DNA from: DASUPK01 sp963782345
GTDB taxonomy: Bacteria > Actinomycetota > Thermoleophilia > Solirubrobacterales > 70-9
Length of the DNA stretch: 64,000 nt
Direction: 5' to 3'
Assembly (NCBI GenBank): GCA_963782345.1
Contig: CAWAJF010000005.1
Span: forward strand, 372,001-436,000
Shown: positions 1 through 8,090 of the stretch, in pieces
Numbering within the stretch: the stretch's first letter is position 1
Layout of the letters: each line of letters opens with the position of its first letter
Notes under the pieces: model-generated
What the model saw: only the letters and a program-made list of their open reading frames with translations
What the model was told of the DNA's origin: nothing
Database searches by the model: none
Made by a program: the position numbers and the translations under genes

Positions 1-2
1 AC

Positions 3-293
3 TCCCAGTCGGTTCTGCGCTCACTCGCCAAGACGGGCGTCGCGGTGACGGCGGAGGAGCATCGCGTCGTCGGCGGCCTCGGCGACGCGATCCGCCAGGT
101 GGCCTGCGAGCAGCATCCGGTTCCGGTGTTCGCGCTCGGGATGCAGGACGAGTTCGGCGTCTCCGGTACGGCCGAGGCCTGCATGGAGCACTTCGGGCTC
201 ACCGCCAGCGGCATCGCCGATCTCGCCCGCGAGGCCCTGCTGAAGAAGCCGATCGTGCAGCACCCGCCCATTCAGGGCGGCCCCTGGTCCTAG
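3..293 (+). CDS. transketolase, C-terminal section (5' end cut by window edge)
   Basis: The reading frame is open from base 3 to the stop at 291-293, so only about the last 96 residues are present. The text VTAEEHRVVGGLGDAI is the usual start of the transketolase C-terminal domain. The later segment GMQDEFGVSGTAEACMEHFGLT matches the end of the split transketolase C-terminal subunit, where the last helix begins GLTA. This family moves two-carbon units between sugar phosphates using thiamine diphosphate. The domain seen here is the cofactor-distal third domain, so catalytic residues are not visible. Single-chain transketolase or a related C-terminal subunit cannot be separated without the missing upstream part. 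Confidence 0.8.
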   Translation, partial: SQSVLRSLAKTGVAVTAEEHRVVGGLGDAIRQVACEQHPVPVFALGMQDEFGVSGTAEACMEHFGLTASGIADLAREALLKKPIVQHPPIQGGPWS

Positions 294-409
294 CGGGGAC
301 GATTCCTTTCCCCCGTGTTGGGAGCCTCGTCGCCTGAGGTCTCCCGACGTGGAGATAGGAGTACCCTGGAAGGAGGCGGCCTGGCGTTGCTGCCACCCGA
401 CTCACTAGG

Positions 410-946
410 ATGTCGCCGGCTCGTTGGGTTTCCCCGCAACTCTTCCCTTCGCGCAATCGCTTGATCAAGAGGGGCGGCAACCGACCTGTTTGGAGGCTTG
501 CCGTTTCCCCGCATGAAGCACCACCTGAACCTGCAAGGGGAGAGACCCTTGCACAGATATCGACCGGCCTCGTTCGGCTGCACTCGCGCTTTTACGGCAA
601 GGGGCCGACCAAGGCCAAGACCCACCTGGTGGACGACACGGTCGTGTCGATCCTGCGCGGTGGTTTCACCAGGGTCGAGCGGACGCTCCTCGATACGGGC
701 GAGCTTGAGTCCGTCTACCAGATGCGCCGCAGCTTCCAGCAGGCGATGGAGGACGAGTTCCGCCGCGTCGTCGAGGAGGCGACCGGCCGGAAGGTGATCG
801 CGTACATGAGCTCGATCCACGTCAATCCCGACCTGGCCGTGGAAATATTCGTCCTGGGGCCGCGGGAGGGAAGCGATGAACCCGCCTCCGCCTCGGCTGA
901 CGGCAATGCGCCGCCCGTCGGCATCGACGGCGCAGGACCCACCTAG
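410..946 (+). CDS. DUF2294 domain protein
   Basis: The region from about residue 43 onward (ETLAQISTGLVRLHSRFYGKGP, then VVSILRGGFTRVERTLL, RRSFQQAMEDEF, VIAYMSSIHVNPDLAVEIFVL) reads as a complete DUF2294 domain, a roughly 120-residue family of unknown function found in many bacteria. The homologous part starts near base 536, but no ATG, GTG or TTG lies in frame there. The first in-frame starts are TTG about 461 and ATG 410, which would add 25-40 non-conserved residues. The start is therefore doubtful. The gene ends four bases inside the convergent STAS gene. The C-terminal tail after FVLGPREG is low complexity. Confidence 0.65.
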   Translation: MSPARWVSPQLFPSRNRLIKRGGNRPVWRLAVSPHEAPPEPARGETLAQISTGLVRLHSRFYGKGPTKAKTHLVDDTVVSILRGGFTRVERTLLDTGELESVYQMRRSFQQAMEDEFRRVVEEATGRKVIAYMSSIHVNPDLAVEIFVLGPREGSDEPASASADGNAPPVGIDGAGPT

Positions 947-1365
947 TCGCTCGCCGCTCCGTTCAGCGCCTCGAGGGCGCTGCTGCGCTCCCTGAACAGC
1001 GGCAACGCACGGTCGATCCCGGCGAGCCTGAAGACGCGGTCGACCTGCGAGCCGTCTGCGATCACGGTGTGGAGCACCGCACCGTCGTCGATGCCCCGGA
1101 AGGCGCGAATCAGCAGGCCGATGCCGGACGAGTCGATGAAGCTCAGTCCGGTCAGGTCCACGATCACGCCCTCCTTCGAGCGTAGCTCCGCCAGCAGCTG
1201 CTTCTCCACTCGAGGGAGGGTGCTCAGATCGAGCTCGCCGGTGAGGGAGACGACGGACGTAGCCGATCCCGTCGGCTCGATCCGCACGCTCAGGAGCTGG
1301 CCGTTCTGCGGTTCACCGCTCCCCCCTGGTGAGAGGGGTGGAGCGGCCCCGCTAGACCGCTCCAC
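943..1365 (-). CDS. STAS-domain anti-sigma factor antagonist
   Basis: A 140-residue SpoIIAA/RsbV-like protein. The STAS fold runs from about residue 25 to 135 (LSVRIEP, VVSLTGELDLSTLP, GVIVDLTGLSFIDSSGIGLLIRA). The DSSG motif at residues 78-81 holds the serine that is phosphorylated by a partner anti-sigma kinase in this family. In partner switching the unphosphorylated form binds the kinase and frees a sigma factor. No kinase or sigma gene is adjacent, so the partner is unknown. The GTG at 1365 is the longest start. The first 20 residues are not conserved and an internal start is possible. Confidence 0.85.
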   Translation of the reverse strand: MERSSGAAPPLSPGGSGEPQNGQLLSVRIEPTGSATSVVSLTGELDLSTLPRVEKQLLAELRSKEGVIVDLTGLSFIDSSGIGLLIRAFRGIDDGAVLHTVIADGSQVDRVFRLAGIDRALPLFRERSSALEALNGAASD

Positions 1366-1889
1366 CCGCTCGCCTCAGCGCCCCATCCCCTGGTGGCGCG
1401 CAGCTCCCATGAGGCAGGGAGTCGTCAAGTTTCAGAAGTTGCCCGTATTCAGGGCTCCGCAACAAAGCTCCTTCTCCTCGGTGTTGCTCATCCGTGGTTA
1501 CCGAGGAGATCCGACCGTGCCCCTTGCAGGTCGTTCCTCCAGGTTTCGTGGGGAGTGGCGGGTCGACGCCCAGCGGCCTCGACTCGCTCCTCCAATCGCT
1601 TGCCGTGTATTCTAGGGCCGGTAGCGCCCAATTGGGAGTATCGGGTAGACGCGAGACCGGGCTGAGGTATCGGGTTTTCCCGCACATTGCGTAGGAACAA
1701 GTCGTCGAGAGGGGCGACGCGGGCCGGCGGAGTAGAACCGACCATGCGATCACTCAATCCTGAACTCCAGTCCACACCGCTCGCGCCGCGCACGGATCGG
1801 GCGGCTCGGCGACCCGCGGGGGATCCACGGGGCGATGACGTATCTCCGGTGTCATCGGACGCCACCGGAGTGCGAGAGAACGGCGGTGC
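1366..1889. other. Long non-coding gap upstream of the STAS gene
   Basis: About 600 bases lie between the STAS and BON genes. Open frames here are GC-driven and resemble no family I know. The gap holds an inverted repeat at 1474-1508 (CTCCTCGGT, 17-base loop, ACCGAGGAG) and a second dyad near 1848 (CTCCGGT and ACCGGAG). I see no tRNA, promoter of clear consensus or protein remnant. Confidence 0.4.
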
Positions 1890-1920
1890 GCGGGGCCGAG
1901 AGGACGCCACTCGGCCCCGC
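1890..1920. terminator. Strong GC hairpin, possible terminator
   Basis: GCGGGGCCGAG and CTCGGCCCCGC form a perfect 11-base stem with a 9-base loop. No T-run follows on either strand. Its position just beyond the BON gene's own hairpin fits a second stop structure, but an RNA element is also possible. Confidence 0.4.
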
Positions 1921-1947
1921 CGCCGCTATATCACCTACTGAGCTGTC

Positions 1948-1967
1948 GTCCGGCGGATTCGCCGGAC
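1948..1967 (-). terminator. Hairpin terminator after the BON gene
   Basis: GTCCGGCG-GATT-CGCCGGAC is a perfect 8-base stem with a tetraloop, placed four bases after the stop codon of the minus-strand BON gene. It lacks a clear U-tract, which is common in high-GC actinobacteria. Confidence 0.55.
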
Positions 1968-1971
1968 GCGT

Positions 1972-2613
1972 TCACGGCGTGTGGAGAAGGTTCTCGACCG
2001 CCGCCACGCCGTCGACGTGGCCGGCCTGCTCCACCAGCTTCCGGATCTCGTCAGGGCGCTTGACCTCGCCGCGCAGGTACACCACGCCATTCTCGACGTT
2101 CACGTTGACCGAGCCCTTCGGCACGTCCGCGGGCTGGAAGATCTCGCTCTTGACCCGCTCGGCGAGCGCCTGATCATTCGCAGCCGGCTTCTCCGGACGC
2201 GCCTGGCTCTTCACCGCCTCGACCTTGCCCTCGACCTGGCCGGTGCGGTACTCGGCTTCGCGCCGAGTCCGATTCGTGCCTCGGCGAATCAAGGCGAGCG
2301 TGCGATCACGGGCCACATGACGCCGCCGCCTGCCGGAGTCGGGGTCCAGGAAGTAGCCGGCCGCGAGCCCCGCCGCACCGGCCGCACCGACCGCCTTCGC
2401 CGAGATGCCCGATGCCTTGGTCTGGGCGCCGGTGCGCGCTCGAGCCGCAGCGATCCGGCTGCGGACGAGCTGACGTCGCGCTTGCCTGCGAGCATCCTTG
2501 ACGGTGCTGCGCGCCTGTTCCTGCACGATTCGGGCCTGCTTCTGAGCCTCGGCAATCGTCTCCTTCGCCTGCTTGCGGGCATCCTCGGCCCGCGCTGTGG
2601 TCTTGACCTTCAT
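1972..2613 (-). CDS. BON-domain protein with basic helical N-terminus
   Basis: The first 65 residues are a charged, Ala/Arg/Lys-rich helix (RKQAKETIAEAQKQAR and similar). A short hydrophobic Gly/Ala stretch follows, then the motif YFLDPDSGRRRR near residues 87-99, which recurs in small actinobacterial envelope proteins. The C-terminal 70 residues form a BON domain (ALAERVKSEIF, VNVNVENGVVYLRGEV, LVEQAGHVDGVAAVENLLH), a phospholipid- or envelope-binding fold seen in osmotic-stress proteins. I chose ATG 2613 because GAGG lies six bases upstream; GTG 2616 is adjacent. It is divergent from ftsE. Its role is inferred only from the fold. Confidence 0.8.
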   Translation of the reverse strand: MKVKTTARAEDARKQAKETIAEAQKQARIVQEQARSTVKDARRQARRQLVRSRIAAARARTGAQTKASGISAKAVGAAGAAGLAAGYFLDPDSGRRRRHVARDRTLALIRRGTNRTRREAEYRTGQVEGKVEAVKSQARPEKPAANDQALAERVKSEIFQPADVPKGSVNVNVENGVVYLRGEVKRPDEIRKLVEQAGHVDGVAAVENLLHTP

Positions 2614-2810
2614 CACAGTCCTCGCTCGGATAGAAGTCTCGATCGGGCTACTGGTGCCCGTCTCCAGGTGGCGTTAAACGATGCCTGGATCTAGTGGGGC
2701 CGATGCCGGGGCGAGCTCGCCCGAGCGCGACTAATCGGCAGTGGAGCTGTTGAAGAGCGAACGAGAACTTGCGATCCGCTTAAGGGTGACCCGTACCCTG
2801 CCTCGCTCAA

Positions 2811-3658
2811 TGGCAAGACGTGAGACAAGACAGCTCCTGCGCGCGCGCCCCAAGGGGCAGCGCCGACCTGAGCACCTCACGGAGCAGCGCGCCCGGCCGC
2901 CGATCGTCGAGATGCGCAAGGTCACCAAGGTCTACCCCGGTGGGCACGTCGCGCTCGAGCGCGTCAGCCTTCGCGTCGACCGCGGCGAGTTCGTCTTCCT
3001 TGTCGGGCCGACCGGCTGCGGCAAGACCACACTGATCAAGACACTGATCCGAGAGCTCCGGCCCACCGAGGGCGAGGTGCTGATCGCGGGCCGCGACATC
3101 TCCTCGCTCCCGGACAAGAAGGTGCCGCAGCTGCGGCGCCGGATCGGGACCGTCTTCCAGGACTACAAGCTTCTGCCGAGCCGAAACGTCTACGACAACG
3201 TCGCCTATGCCCTCCAGGTGATCGGGGCCCCCCGTTCGGAGATCCGCCGCAAGGTGCCGGACGCGCTCCGCCTCGTCGGACTCGCCGACAAAGTCAAGAA
3301 CTTCCCCGACCAGCTCTCGGGCGGCGAGCAGCAGCGGCTCTCGGTCGCGCGTGCTTTCGTCAACCACCCGCCGCTGCTGCTGGCGGATGAGCCGACGGGC
3401 AACCTGGACCCCAACACCTCCATCGGGATCATGCAGGTGCTCTACCGGATCAACCGCACCGGTACGACCGTCGTCGTCGTCACCCATGACCGCGAGATGG
3501 TCGACAAGATGCGACGCCGCGTGATCGCGCTCGACTCCGGCCGAGTGATCCGCGACCAGGCTGCCGGCACCTACACCTCCGACGACGAGTCGACCCGCGA
3601 GTTCGCGCTGCGGCTCCGCGAGGAGATGGGCGTCGAGGGCGAGGAGCCCCGCTACTAG
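2811..3658 (+). CDS. ftsE: Cell division ATP-binding protein FtsE
   Basis: An ABC ATPase with Walker A GPTGCGKTT at about residues 66-74, Q-loop VFQDYKLLP, signature LSGGEQQR at 169-176, Walker B LLLADEPT at 189-196 and the switch His in VTHDREM. The FtsE-specific block KVYPGGHVALERVSL is present. With FtsX it forms a membrane complex that drives septal peptidoglycan hydrolases. The stop is nine bases before ftsX. The domain proper begins near residue 31. The 30 basic residues before it, and the choice between ATG 2811, GTG 2741 and ATG 2911, cannot be settled because no good Shine-Dalgarno precedes any of them. Confidence 0.93.
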
Positions 3659-3667
3659 GCGGCACTC

Positions 3668-4600
3668 ATGGGGCGAGTTTTCTTCTTCATCGGGGAGGGC
3701 CTGCGAGCGCTCAGGCGCAGCGCCGCTCCCGGGCTGGCGTCGATCGTCACGGTCTGCATCACCGTGGTGCTGCTCGGCGTCCTGATCCCGGTCCTCCAGA
3801 CCACGAACAACAAGACCAACGAGGTCCGGAGTCAGGTCGGTCTGCGGATCTTCCTCAACGACGAGTACAACGCCCCCACGATTCCGCAGAGCCAGATCGA
3901 TCAACTGAAGGCAAAGCTCCAGGCCATCCCGCACGTCACCTCGGTGCAGTTCGTCGACAAGAACCAAGCGCTCACCCAGCTGGGGTCGGACTTCGCGCAG
4001 GGGAACAAGTCCAGCCTCATCTCAGAGCTCCCGGGCGGACACAATCCGCTCCCGTCCTCATTCAACGTCAAGCCCGACGACCTTTCGAACCTTCCGGGTA
4101 TCCGCTCCGCCATCACCCCTCCTGGGGCAAATGGCCGGCCGGCCCCGATCAGCCCGGCCATCAGCGAAGTCAGGGACTCCCGTGATGAGGCCAACAAGAT
4201 CACCGGGGCAACCTCGGCGATCCGCTGGGTCCTTGCCATAGTCTCGGCCCTGCTCTTGATCGCCTCCCTGCTTCTCGTCGCCAACACGATCCGGCTCTCG
4301 ATCTATGCGCGCCGCCGCGAGGTCGAGGTGATGCGACTGGTTGGCGCGACCAACTGGTTCATCCGCTGGCCGTTCATGGTGGAGGGCTTGATCTGCGGTC
4401 TGCTCGGCGCCGGAATCGCGATCGGCTTCCTCTTCGTCGGCAAGCAGGTGGTTCTCGATCCGCTTGCCAATGACTTCCACCTGATTGCCTCGGGGCACAC
4501 GATCGGCTTCGCCAGCCTTGCGCTCGTCCTGCTGAGCGTCGCCATGGGCATCTCGGCGATGGGCAGCGGGCTGACGCTGCGTCGCTTCCTCCGCATTTGA
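3668..4600 (+). CDS. ftsX: Cell division protein FtsX
   Basis: A 310-residue permease with the FtsX plan: a short cytoplasmic N-terminus (FFFIGEGLRALRR), TM1 at about 20-40, an extracellular domain of about 135 residues, then three more membrane segments near 183-207, 232-256 and 275-300. The cytoplasmic motif RRREVEVMRLVGATNWFIRWPF between TM2 and TM3 is the contact region for FtsE. The extracellular loop senses or activates cell-wall hydrolases in studied bacteria. It sits directly after ftsE and five bases before the S41 protease gene, consistent with one transcript. Confidence 0.93.
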   Translation: MGRVFFFIGEGLRALRRSAAPGLASIVTVCITVVLLGVLIPVLQTTNNKTNEVRSQVGLRIFLNDEYNAPTIPQSQIDQLKAKLQAIPHVTSVQFVDKNQALTQLGSDFAQGNKSSLISELPGGHNPLPSSFNVKPDDLSNLPGIRSAITPPGANGRPAPISPAISEVRDSRDEANKITGATSAIRWVLAIVSALLLIASLLLVANTIRLSIYARRREVEVMRLVGATNWFIRWPFMVEGLICGLLGAGIAIGFLFVGKQVVLDPLANDFHLIASGHTIGFASLALVLLSVAMGISAMGSGLTLRRFLRI

Positions 4601-4604
4601 CCTC

Positions 4605-5792
4605 ATGAAACGGGTTGCGCCAAAGGCGCGCCCTCGCGCAATCGCGGTCGCGGCGCTCGTCGCGATCGCCTTCGTCATCGGCATCGTCGCCGGCGGCCAG
4701 GTCGACGCGATCCGGAACGCCGTCGACGACGTCTTCGGAAACAAGAGCGAGGACGCGACCGCCCAGGCGATCAACGCGATCCACGACGACTACTTCCACA
4801 CCGTGGATGGCAAGGACCTCGAGAACGCCTCCATCGCCTCGATCATCGCCCACATCAAGGAGCGCTACCACGACCGCTTCTCCCACTACTTCACTCCCAT
4901 CGAGTACGACCGCTTCAAGCAGGGATCGAGCCTCTCGGGCATCGGCGTTGCCGTGAACGAGGTTCCCCGCGGCCTGCGCGTGGCGACCGTGTACAAGCAC
5001 ACGCCGGCCAGGGAGGCCGGGATCCAGCCCGGCGATGTGATCACCGGCGTCAACGGCAGCTCGATCGCGGGCAAGGATGCGAATGTGGTCACGAACGAGA
5101 TCCGCGGGCCGGCCGGGACGAAGGTGGCGCTCACCATCGCGAGCATGGATGGGAGCTCGCGCGAGGTCACCCTGACGCGACGCGAGGTGGACATCCCCCA
5201 GGTCACCGGGCACATCGAGAAGGTGGGTCAGTCAAAGGTCGGGTACGTGCGGCTGGCGGGGTTCTTCCCCGGCGCCCACGGTGAGCTCCGCAAGGAGATC
5301 GAGAGGCTCTACAAGCAGGGAGCCCAGGGCCTGGTCCTCGACCTGCGCGGCAACGGCGGGGGGCTGCTGACCGAGGCCGTGCTGGTCTCGAGCATCTTCG
5401 TACCCAACGGCGTGATCGTCTCCACCCATGGGCGCACCCAGCACACCCGGACCTTCGACGCGACCGGCGACGCGCTGCCGCGCCATCCGATGGCGGTCCT
5501 GATCAATGGGGACACGGCATCCGCGTCGGAGATCGTCACCGCGGCGCTTGAGCAGGCTGGGATCGCGAAGGTGGTCGGCACCACCTCGTTCGGCAAGGGC
5601 ACCTTCCAGGAGGTGATCCCGTTGAACAACGGGGCCGCACTGGATCTGACGGTGGGGGAGTATCTGACCCGTGACGGAACTTCGATCAACCACGTCGGGA
5701 TACCGCCGCAGGTGAAGGCGAAGGACATCCCCTCGACCAAGCCGGACGAGGGCCTGCAGAAGGCGCTCCAGACGCTGGCCCCACAGCTCTGA
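4605..5792 (+). CDS. S41 family (CtpA-like) PDZ protease
   Basis: A 395-residue exported carboxy-terminal processing protease. One membrane anchor or signal segment lies at residues 11-31. A PDZ domain spans about 100-185 (SGIGVAVNEVPRGLRV, PGDVITGVNGSSI). The S41 catalytic domain follows, with VLDLRGNGGGLL, the nucleophile Ser306 in DTASASE and the general base Lys331 in TSFGKGT, the same 25-residue spacing as other S41 enzymes. Following ftsEX, it may process division or cell-wall factors; that link is inferred from position. The start ATG is five bases after the ftsX stop. Confidence 0.92.
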   Translation: MKRVAPKARPRAIAVAALVAIAFVIGIVAGGQVDAIRNAVDDVFGNKSEDATAQAINAIHDDYFHTVDGKDLENASIASIIAHIKERYHDRFSHYFTPIEYDRFKQGSSLSGIGVAVNEVPRGLRVATVYKHTPAREAGIQPGDVITGVNGSSIAGKDANVVTNEIRGPAGTKVALTIASMDGSSREVTLTRREVDIPQVTGHIEKVGQSKVGYVRLAGFFPGAHGELRKEIERLYKQGAQGLVLDLRGNGGGLLTEAVLVSSIFVPNGVIVSTHGRTQHTRTFDATGDALPRHPMAVLINGDTASASEIVTAALEQAGIAKVVGTTSFGKGTFQEVIPLNNGAALDLTVGEYLTRDGTSINHVGIPPQVKAKDIPSTKPDEGLQKALQTLAPQL

Positions 5793-7507
5793 GGCGCGTC
5801 GTCCTCGTCTCGAAGCGCGGGCGCTTCCTCGTCGGGGAGCTCCTCTTCGAGCGCGGCGGGCGGGTTGAGCTGGGCGGCGGCCGGCGAGCGGCAACCCCCG
5901 GGCGGATGGCCCTGGTGGAGCTCGGGCAGGGACGCGGACGGGCCAAGGTCGTTCGCGAGCTCGGCGACCCGGAGCGCGCGGCCGACGTGATCGCGGCGAT
6001 GCTCGAAGACCGCCAGGTCCGGACGGGCTTTGCCCGGCGCATCGAGAGGGAGGCTGCGGAGGCGGCCGAGCGCGCCAAGGCGCTCGACTTCGATCGCCGA
6101 GACCTCCGGGACCTCCCCACCTTCACGGTGGACCCGGCCAGCGCGCACGACTTCGACGACGCGGTCTCCGCCTCGAGGACGGAGCGCGGTGTTCGCCTCT
6201 GGATCCACATCGCCGACGTGGCCGTCCACGTCCGGCCGGGCGATGCGCTGGAGAAAGAGGCCTACCGGCGCGCGAACTCCACCTACGTACCGGGAACCGT
6301 CGCCCCGATGCTTCCCCACGTCCTCTCGAGTGACGTCTGCAGCCTCGCACCCGACGCCGACCGCCTCGCCGTCACCTCCGAGATCGAGCTCTCCGAGGCG
6401 GGCGAGCCGCTGTCGGCCAGCTTCTATCGCAGCCGGATCCGCTCTGATCTCCGGTTGAACTACGAGCAGCTCGACGAGATCTTCGCCGGCCGCGCCCAGA
6501 CGCCCGAGCCGATCGCCGAGCCCCTCGCCCTCGCCAGGAAGGCGGCCGCGGCGCTCGCCGGGCGCAGGCCCCGCGCCTCGCTGGAGGTCGAGAGCTTCGA
6601 GCCGGAGTTCCGGTTCGAGGAGGGCCAGGTCACCGGCGCGCATTCCGTCCCGCAGACCGAGGCGCACCGGCTGATCGAGCACCTGATGATCCTCACGAAC
6701 GAGCGCGTCGCGGACCAGCTCGAGCGCCGTCGCATTCCCACCCTCTACCGCGTCCACGAGCAGCCGGACCCCGACCGGATCCGCTGGCTGATCGAGCAGC
6801 TCGCCGCCCTGGACGTCCCGACGCCCGCCCTCGCGGACCAGATCTCCCCGCAGCAGGCCGGCGAGCTGGCGGGCGAGGCGAGCCGACTGGTGGCCCGGGA
6901 GGCCGAGCGCCGCGGGCACGGCCGCGAGGCGTATACATCGCTTGTGCTTCGTTCGCTCAAGGCGGCCCACTACACCGATCGCAACCTCGGCCACGCCGGC
7001 CTGGGCAGCCCGGCGTACGCCCATTTCACCTCCCCGATCCGGCGCTACCCGGACCTCGTCGCGCACCGCGCGCTGCTCTCGGCGATCGGCGCCGGGGAAG
7101 AGCCGCCGCGCTCGGAGGGGCTCGCCGAGGTCGGCGCGCACTGCTCCGAGCGCGAGCGGGACGCGACCCGGACCGAGCGCGACGCCGATGACGTCTGCGC
7201 CTCGTTTCTCCTCCAGCGAGAGCTCTTCGAGCGCGGCCCGGACGCGCGCTTCGAGGGCGAGGTCTCCGGGGTGGTCGGCGCCGGCGCGTTCATTCGTTTC
7301 GGGGGAGCTCTCGCGGACGTCTACGAGGGCTTCCTGCCCGCCCGGCGGATCGGCGGCCGGGAGCGCTACGAGCTGGACAGGACCGAGACCATGCTGGTCG
7401 GCGCGCGCGGCGGCGGTGCGATTCGGATCGGCGATCCGGTGAGGGTGGCCGTCGACCGGGTTGAGGCACCCCGGGGTCGGGTCGATCTCCTGCCGGAGCA
7501 GGGCTGA
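5789..7507 (+). CDS. rnr: Ribonuclease R (RNB-domain exoribonuclease)
   Basis: A 3'-5' exoribonuclease with an RNB domain. DPASAHDFDDAVSA holds the metal-binding aspartates, followed by RANSTYVPGTVAPMLP, SPIRRYPDLVAHR and a C-terminal S1 domain (FEGEVSGVVGAGAFIRFG). The first canonical start is ATG 5906, but the frame is open and RNase R-like before it (RRVVLVSKRGRFLVGELLF). It can only begin at CTG 5789, which overlaps the protease stop as CTGA. The true start is thus probably non-canonical or altered. RNase R degrades non-stop mRNAs with tmRNA, fitting the overlap (ATGA) with smpB. Confidence 0.9.
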   Translation: MRRVVLVSKRGRFLVGELLFERGGRVELGGGRRAATPGRMALVELGQGRGRAKVVRELGDPERAADVIAAMLEDRQVRTGFARRIEREAAEAAERAKALDFDRRDLRDLPTFTVDPASAHDFDDAVSASRTERGVRLWIHIADVAVHVRPGDALEKEAYRRANSTYVPGTVAPMLPHVLSSDVCSLAPDADRLAVTSEIELSEAGEPLSASFYRSRIRSDLRLNYEQLDEIFAGRAQTPEPIAEPLALARKAAAALAGRRPRASLEVESFEPEFRFEEGQVTGAHSVPQTEAHRLIEHLMILTNERVADQLERRRIPTLYRVHEQPDPDRIRWLIEQLAALDVPTPALADQISPQQAGELAGEASRLVAREAERRGHGREAYTSLVLRSLKAAHYTDRNLGHAGLGSPAYAHFTSPIRRYPDLVAHRALLSAIGAGEEPPRSEGLAEVGAHCSERERDATRTERDADDVCASFLLQRELFERGPDARFEGEVSGVVGAGAFIRFGGALADVYEGFLPARRIGGRERYELDRTETMLVGARGGGAIRIGDPVRVAVDRVEAPRGRVDLLPEQG

Positions 7508-7992
7508 TGGCGAAGAAGGCCAAAGACCCGCGCGCCCCGGTGAGCGGAGACGTCGCCACCAACCGGCGCGCCCGGCACAAGTTCCAGGTCCTGGAGAAGA
7601 TGGAGGCGGGCATCGAGCTTCACGGCAGCGAGGTGAAGTCGCTTCGCGACGGCAAGGCTCAGCTCAACGAGGCGTATGCCATCGTCGACGACGGCGAGGT
7701 CTGGTTGCGCGGCGCGTACATACCGCCCTACCTTCCGGCCTCCGATCAGAACCACGAGCCGGATCGGCCGCGGAAGCTCCTGCTGCATCGCCGGGAGATC
7801 GAACGGCTGATCGGCAAGACGGCCGAGCGGGGGCTGACGCTCGTCCCGACCCGCATCTACTTCAAGGGCCCCCGCGCCAAGGTGGAGCTCGCCCTGGCGA
7901 AGGGGAAGGAGGGGCGGGACCGCCGGCGCGAGATCGCCGATCGAGATGTGCGGCGCGAAGTCGAGCGGGATTTCAAGCAGCGTTTGGGGTAA
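7507..7992 (+). CDS. smpB: SsrA-binding protein SmpB
   Basis: A 161-residue SmpB of usual length: NRRARHKFQVLEKMEAGIELHGSEVKSLRDGKAQL is the conserved N-terminal core, followed by HRREIERLIGKTAERGLTLVPTRIYFKGPRAKVELALAKGK and a basic C-terminal tail that enters the ribosomal mRNA channel. It binds tmRNA and delivers it to stalled ribosomes. Its ATG overlaps the RNase R stop as ATGA, so the two are translationally coupled. The matching tmRNA gene is about 7 kb downstream on the same strand. Confidence 0.97.
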   Translation: MAKKAKDPRAPVSGDVATNRRARHKFQVLEKMEAGIELHGSEVKSLRDGKAQLNEAYAIVDDGEVWLRGAYIPPYLPASDQNHEPDRPRKLLLHRREIERLIGKTAERGLTLVPTRIYFKGPRAKVELALAKGKEGRDRRREIADRDVRREVERDFKQRLG

Positions 7993-8090
7993 GACGGCTT
8001 CGCGATCAGGCGGTCGCCCATCGCAAGTCGCAAGCCAGCGACCATCCAGCCGCTCGCAGGGCTAAGTTGAATGTACGAGAACGAGGTCTC

